DNA of 64,000 bases, taken from positions 43,228-107,227 of the forward strand of contig PLCM01000040.1 in NCBI GenBank assembly GCA_003134765.1, given 5' to 3'. Positions 60,191-64,000 of this stretch are shown one piece after another. The position numbers and the translations under genes were made by a program. Every line of letters begins with the position of its first letter. Position 1 is the stretch's first letter. Below the pieces are notes generated by a model. That model was not told the origin of the DNA and did no database searches. It saw only the letters and a list, made by a program, of their open reading frames with translations. Source of the stretch: Spartobacteria bacterium. GTDB lineage: Bacteria; Verrucomicrobiota; Verrucomicrobiia; Chthoniobacterales; UBA10450.

Positions 60191-61258
60191 CTACTTCGTC
60201 GCGTTGATCGCGTCGATCAGTTGACGGAAGCGGCCGAAGCTGCGGCGATGAGGAGTGAGAACGAGTCGCGGCAAATCCCAGATCTCGGGCTCGTTCTTCT
60301 CCTGCCGGAGCGCGTTGCATTGGATGATCTGGCCCGTTCGCACGATATCGGAAAATTTTTGATTTAATTCCATGAGCGCGGTGTTGGAAAGTTTTTGGCT
60401 GATGCGGATGACGAGCTGTGCGCCGACCCAGCGGGAGGATTGATAGACGCTGTAGAAGTGGAGGATTTCCTGCACGGCGGCGGCAACGTCTGGCACGATC
60501 TTGAAGAGGTGAAAATCTTCTGATTCGATGTACCCGAACTGGAAGAGGTGCTCAGTCAGAAACTTCATCCAGGTCTGCCAGTAGGTGCCATCGGGCCGGT
60601 CGAGCAACACCACCGGAATAATCCGCGCTTTGCCTGTCTGCATGAGGGTGAGCACCTCGAAGCCTTCGTCCATGGTGCCGAAGCCGCCGGGGAAAAGCGC
60701 AAAGGCGTGGGTTTCTTTCACGAAGTTGAGCTTGCGCGTGAAGAAGTAGTTGAAGTTGATGAGCTTCCGGTCGCCTTCGATGGTGACGTTCGCGTGCTGC
60801 TCAAAGGGGAGGCGGATGTTGAGACCGAAGCTGTACTCGCGACCGGCGCCTCGTTGGGCCGCGCCCATGATTCCGTCGCCACCGCCAGTGATGACCATGA
60901 AATTGTGCGCCACCATCTCGCGCGCGAATTCTTCCGCGACTTCGTATTGCGCTTCACTCGGCGGCGTGCGCGCCGATCCGAAAACGCAGACTTTGCGAAA
61001 CTGGCGGTACGCGGAGAAAACTTTTGCGGCGTATCGCATTTCCTTCAGCGACCTGTTCATGAGCTTGAGGTCGCCGGTCCCCATTTTGTCGCGCGCCATC
61101 TTGAGCGCGGTGATGATCATTTCTTCGATCAGCTCTGGAGATTTTTCCCCGCCCCAATCGGCCACGAGCTGGCGCACGCGTGCGTCAAAGAGCGGATCGA
61201 TTGTTGATTGGCGGCGCGTCGGCTGACTGGCGGTCGCGCCTGCGGTAAAATCTTCCAC
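60191..61258 (-). CDS. LOG-family (PpnN/YgdH-like) Rossmann-fold protein
   Basis: The 355-residue protein has the LOG signature twice over: VITGGGDGIMGAAQRGA and the catalytic PGGFGTMDEGFEVLT. Members are nucleotide 5'-monophosphate nucleosidases, including cytokinin-activating enzymes. It has an N-terminal extension of about 100 residues and a C-terminal extension of about 100 residues around the core. Translation starts at a GTG (61258). It is convergent with the acyl carrier protein gene, about 140 bases away. Confidence 0.88.
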   Translation of the reverse strand: MEDFTAGATASQPTRRQSTIDPLFDARVRQLVADWGGEKSPELIEEMIITALKMARDKMGTGDLKLMNRSLKEMRYAAKVFSAYRQFRKVCVFGSARTPPSEAQYEVAEEFAREMVAHNFMVITGGGDGIMGAAQRGAGREYSFGLNIRLPFEQHANVTIEGDRKLINFNYFFTRKLNFVKETHAFALFPGGFGTMDEGFEVLTLMQTGKARIIPVVLLDRPDGTYWQTWMKFLTEHLFQFGYIESEDFHLFKIVPDVAAAVQEILHFYSVYQSSRWVGAQLVIRISQKLSNTALMELNQKFSDIVRTGQIIQCNALRQEKNEPEIWDLPRLVLTPHRRSFGRFRQLIDAINATK

Positions 61259-61303
61259 TGGAGAGTTTCGGCTACAGGTTGCGCGTGCGCACGGGGAAAA
61301 TTA

Positions 61304-61393
61304 GGTGGATCGTGCGCTCCGCGCGTGATGACAATTTTGCGCGACGCAGCGGCGCGGACTTTTTGACATCGAGCGCGGAGCGCTCGATCCACC
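61304..61393. repeat. Palindromic repeat, GTGGATCG family
   Basis: GGTGGATCGTGCGCTCCGCG pairs with CGCGGAGCGCTCGATCCACC. It lies between the hydrolase stop and the LOG gene start. Confidence 0.9.
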
Positions 61394-61414
61394 TCGCGAC
61401 TGGCTGCCGGCGAT

Positions 61415-62287
61415 CTACCTCAAGAGATTGGCGAGGATTTCATGCGTATGGCGGATCGGCAGCGAGTAGTGACCAGCGCCGTCCACCAGATGAAATTCGC
61501 AATTCGGGAGACGCGTCGCAATTTGCTCCGCGAGCCGGAAGGAAAAAGTGCGATCTTTTTTTCCGTGCCAAAGCCGAACAGGAACACGTACTTCTTCCAG
61601 TGCAAAACCCCAGGGATTCGCATAGATCTCGGCGTCGGTCATCACGCCCGCGGCCGATGAGCGCCACGCCTGGCGCGCGCTTTCGAAGCAAGCCTCAAAG
61701 GATTTCGCGTCGCGCAAGACATTCGCGTCGCAGGGCTGCAGGATCTTGAGCAGGAGCGGGCGGACGCGAATAGGCACCTTCATCGAGGCGAACGGCTGCG
61801 CGATGTGAAATAGAATCCGCAACAATCCGGGTCGCGATCCCCGCAATGCGAGCAGCCGATTGTAGAGCGTGAGCAAGCCGCTGCGGTCCTCGAGCTCGGC
61901 AATCGGTGGCGCGCCGCTCACGACCGCAATCGCCTCCACGCGCTCCTGGATCATCCAGGCGGCGACATAGGCATAGGGCGCGCCACCGGAAATCGCGAGG
62001 ATCTTGAACGTATCGATCTGCAAATACGTGGCGAGTTCAAGCAACAACGGCGGCCAATCAAGCAGCGTGCGGTCCGGTTGGAACTTCGAGTCGCGGATGC
62101 CCGGACGATCGGGCGAGACGATGCGCAAACCGAGTTTTTTCGCCGATTCATCCGTCAGCTCCGCCATCGTGCGCGAGCTGGGCCAACCGTGACAGAAGAA
62201 GACCGGCGCGCCGTTCGGATCTCCGTATTCGCTGAAGGCGACAGCGGCACCATTTTCCCGCCGGAAAATCTGTCGCTCCCCATTCAT
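61415..62287 (-). CDS. Alpha/beta hydrolase
   Basis: The 290-residue cytoplasmic protein has the oxyanion region FFCHGWPSSR, the nucleophile elbow LAISGGAPYA (Ser near residue 99), the acid in WHGKKDRTF and the catalytic His in VDGAGHYSLP. It lacks a signal peptide. The family is broad (esterases, haloalkane-dehalogenase-like enzymes), and nothing nearby points to a substrate. Confidence 0.88.
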   Translation of the reverse strand: MNGERQIFRRENGAAVAFSEYGDPNGAPVFFCHGWPSSRTMAELTDESAKKLGLRIVSPDRPGIRDSKFQPDRTLLDWPPLLLELATYLQIDTFKILAISGGAPYAYVAAWMIQERVEAIAVVSGAPPIAELEDRSGLLTLYNRLLALRGSRPGLLRILFHIAQPFASMKVPIRVRPLLLKILQPCDANVLRDAKSFEACFESARQAWRSSAAGVMTDAEIYANPWGFALEEVRVPVRLWHGKKDRTFSFRLAEQIATRLPNCEFHLVDGAGHYSLPIRHTHEILANLLR

Positions 62288-62415
62288 CTGACAATGTAAC
62301 GGCGGTGGTTGGTTGTCGCACTTGCCGAAATCCAGCGCATTTCATTGATTCCCCTTCCAACCAGATAAATACTTCCCTATGCGAACAACGAGCATCTGTG
62401 CTTCGTATTAAAGGT

Positions 62416-62802
62416 ATGAACGATTATTCGCACCCAGCGACCGGGAAGATTTCATTGCATGGCGACGGAATGGGAGTGCCATCGCCGGATACCGTGGAGA
62501 GGCGCGCCCGCGAGATCGCGATGATCGCTGAACGCGATCCGGATGAATTCACCGACGGGGATTGGGACCAGGCGCGCCGGGAATTACTCGGCACCCAGGC
62601 CCACACGGCCCCCGAGGAAACCGAGGAGAATGCGGAGGTTGTCGAAGAATGGAACGTCGTCGCCTCGTCGATGGGACATCGTGCGCCTCGTGTGGAAGAT
62701 GACGAAAACCTTGGCGAGCAACTCGTGACTGATGGAATAGAAGAAGCCGTTCACGACCAGATGCTGGAAGCCCGCAAGGAAGAACTGGAGCAAGAGGGCT
62801 GA
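62416..62802 (+). CDS. Acidic protein of unknown function with a DUF2934-like helix
   Basis: The 128-residue acidic protein starts at ATG 62416 (AAAGGT precedes it). Near residue 28 the segment ERRAREIAMIAERDPDEFTDGDWDQARRELLG resembles small DUF2934-type helices. The rest is Glu-rich and probably disordered or coiled. It ends six bases before the egtB TTG start, suggesting cotranscription, but no ergothioneine link is known to me. Confidence 0.7.
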   Translation: MNDYSHPATGKISLHGDGMGVPSPDTVERRAREIAMIAERDPDEFTDGDWDQARRELLGTQAHTAPEETEENAEVVEEWNVVASSMGHRAPRVEDDENLGEQLVTDGIEEAVHDQMLEARKEELEQEG

Positions 62803-62807
62803 TTTTG

Positions 62808-64000
62808 TTGAAGGCGACTGATCCACTCGTGGACGAGGTATTCGCCAGGCGGGGCGAGGTCCGGCCGACAACGGCGACGTCGGGAAGCCGCTCCCGGCGC
62901 CTGATCGAACAATTCCGCCAGGTCCGCGATTTCAGCACGCACGTTTGCCGGAGCCTCGAGCCGGAAGATTACGTCGTGCAATCGATGGTGGACGTGAGTC
63001 CGACGAAATGGCATCTGGCGCACACGAGCTGGTTCTTCGAAACCTTCGTCCTGAAGGTTTGGATGCAGCGATATCGCTCGGAGGTGCCGCAGTACGCCTA
63101 CCTCTTCAACTCGTACTACAACGCCGCGGGTGATATGCATCGGCGCGATCTCCGTGGATTAATCTCGCGCCCGACCGTGGTCGAAACCTACCGCTTCCGA
63201 GAATCGATCGATCGGTGCGTGATCCAGTTGATTGAGGACGCCAACGACGCGCTGCTCAAGGAAATCGAACCGGTCCTCACGCTCGGCGTGCATCACGAGC
63301 AACAGCACCAGGAACTATTGGTCACCGACATCAAGCATGTCTTCTCTCAGAACCCGCTCTACCCAGTCTTTCAGCCCAACGCAGCGGCACCGGAAAACGG
63401 CAAGGTTGCGCCGCAGCATTTCGTCGAGTTCGATGAAGCGACCGTCTTGATTGGGCACGATCGCGCGGGATTTTCTTATGATAATGAAGGACCGCGACAC
63501 CGCGCCCTGGTTCAGGCGTTTTCGCTCTCCAATCGCCTCATCACCAACGGCGAGTACCTTGCCTTTATCGAAGCCGGCGGATACACGCGTCCGGAATTCT
63601 GGCTTTCGCTCGGCTGGACCACGGTGAACGAGCAGCGCTGGCAGGCGCCCCTCTATTGGGTGCAGCGCGATGGTGCTTGGTGGAATTTCACTCTCTCCGG
63701 TTTTCGACCCGTGAATGAATCCGAGCCCGTCACCCACGTGAGCTATTTCGAGGCGGACGCATATGCGAATTGGGACGGCGCGCGTCTTCCCACTGAGTTT
63801 GAATGGGAACACGCGGCCTCCGGCGTGCCGATCGAAGGAAACTTCGTCGACGCGCAACGCTTTCATCCCGCGCCGGCCGTCAGCACGAATGGCGCGAACG
63901 TGCTTCTCCAAATGTTTGGCGACGTCTGGGAGTGGACGCGCAGTGCGTATCTCCCCTACCCCGGTTACCGCGCGGTCCCCGGCGCGCTCGGCGAATACAA
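62808..64000 (+). CDS. egtB: EgtB-type ergothioneine biosynthesis protein (3' end cut by window edge)
   Basis: EgtB is the non-heme iron sulfoxide synthase that joins a thiol to hercynine. The frame begins at TTG 62808 (or 62805) and is open to the window edge, giving 397 visible residues. The DinB-like domain has HLAHTSWFFETF and, later, LGVHHEQQHQELLVTD, whose histidines bind iron. The C-terminal FGE-sulfatase domain includes EFVE, PVTHVSYFEADAYANWDGARLPTEFEWEHAA and DVWEWTRSAYLPYPGY. egtD may lie beyond the edge. Confidence 0.9.
   Translation, partial: MKATDPLVDEVFARRGEVRPTTATSGSRSRRLIEQFRQVRDFSTHVCRSLEPEDYVVQSMVDVSPTKWHLAHTSWFFETFVLKVWMQRYRSEVPQYAYLFNSYYNAAGDMHRRDLRGLISRPTVVETYRFRESIDRCVIQLIEDANDALLKEIEPVLTLGVHHEQQHQELLVTDIKHVFSQNPLYPVFQPNAAAPENGKVAPQHFVEFDEATVLIGHDRAGFSYDNEGPRHRALVQAFSLSNRLITNGEYLAFIEAGGYTRPEFWLSLGWTTVNEQRWQAPLYWVQRDGAWWNFTLSGFRPVNESEPVTHVSYFEADAYANWDGARLPTEFEWEHAASGVPIEGNFVDAQRFHPAPAVSTNGANVLLQMFGDVWEWTRSAYLPYPGYRAVPGALGEY

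Overview
The window is a 64 kb stretch of high-GC, gene-dense chromosome from a Gram-negative bacterium. It carries lipid A acyltransferase, BamA/TamA-type and TamB-type envelope genes, YidC/YidD, TatA and bactofilin. The gene set and protein style best fit Verrucomicrobiota of the soil Spartobacteria/Chthoniobacter type; this is an inference from remembered family resemblance, because the window has no rRNA or tRNA gene to anchor it. No tRNA, rRNA, CRISPR array, IS element or prophage was seen.

Layout. 1-9.2 kb: partial Ku, ispH, a lipoprotein L,D-transpeptidase, an LpxL-like acyltransferase, an MFS transporter, bactofilin, upp, and a large flavoprotein fused to a membrane polyferredoxin. 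9.3-15.8 kb: trehalose/glycogen genes (treZ and an overlapping amylo-1,6-glucosidase), a small gene broken by an 8-bp duplication, MscS, and a LysM L,D-transpeptidase. 16-18.7 kb: an ECF sigma factor with a very large zf-HC2/DUF4349 anti-sigma-like partner. 18.9-29.5 kb: an aromatic amino acid island with a UbiA-like protein and methyltransferase, phenylalanine hydroxylase, a short-chain reductase, a triple-domain pyruvoyl-tetrahydropterin synthase, GTP cyclohydrolase I, homogentisate dioxygenase, 4-hydroxyphenylpyruvate dioxygenase and an aromatic amino acid decarboxylase. Together these look able to make tetrahydrobiopterin and use it to channel Phe to Tyr to homogentisate to maleylacetoacetate. 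29.7-35.8 kb: a tamB-tamA-like pair. 36-39.4 kb: a putative anti-sigma protein, a nucleoside phosphorylase, a CDF transporter and an MECR-like reductase. 39.4-45.9 kb: jag-yidC-yidD-rnpA, a small lipoprotein, ald, yqgE and recF, which resembles a rearranged origin-proximal cluster. 46-54.3 kb: transglutaminase, DUF4230, a second AsmA/TamB-like giant, and dnaE. 54.8-64 kb: glnB-glnA, cupin, hydrolases, an FkbM methyltransferase, tatA, an acyl carrier protein, a LOG-family protein and a partial egtB.

The most striking feature is a set of about ten families of imperfect palindromic repeats, 25 to 200 bp long, scattered through nearly every intergenic gap. They are not confined to gaps. Copies sit in frame inside dnaE (31 codons) and inside the PTPS gene. 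They extend the N-termini of upp, the UbiA-like protein and the TamA-like protein, and a single arm lies in the C-terminal tail of yidD. Several genes end on a TAG stop supplied by the repeat. This resembles the Rickettsia palindromic elements but in an apparently unrelated lineage, and it is the best candidate here for an under-described system.
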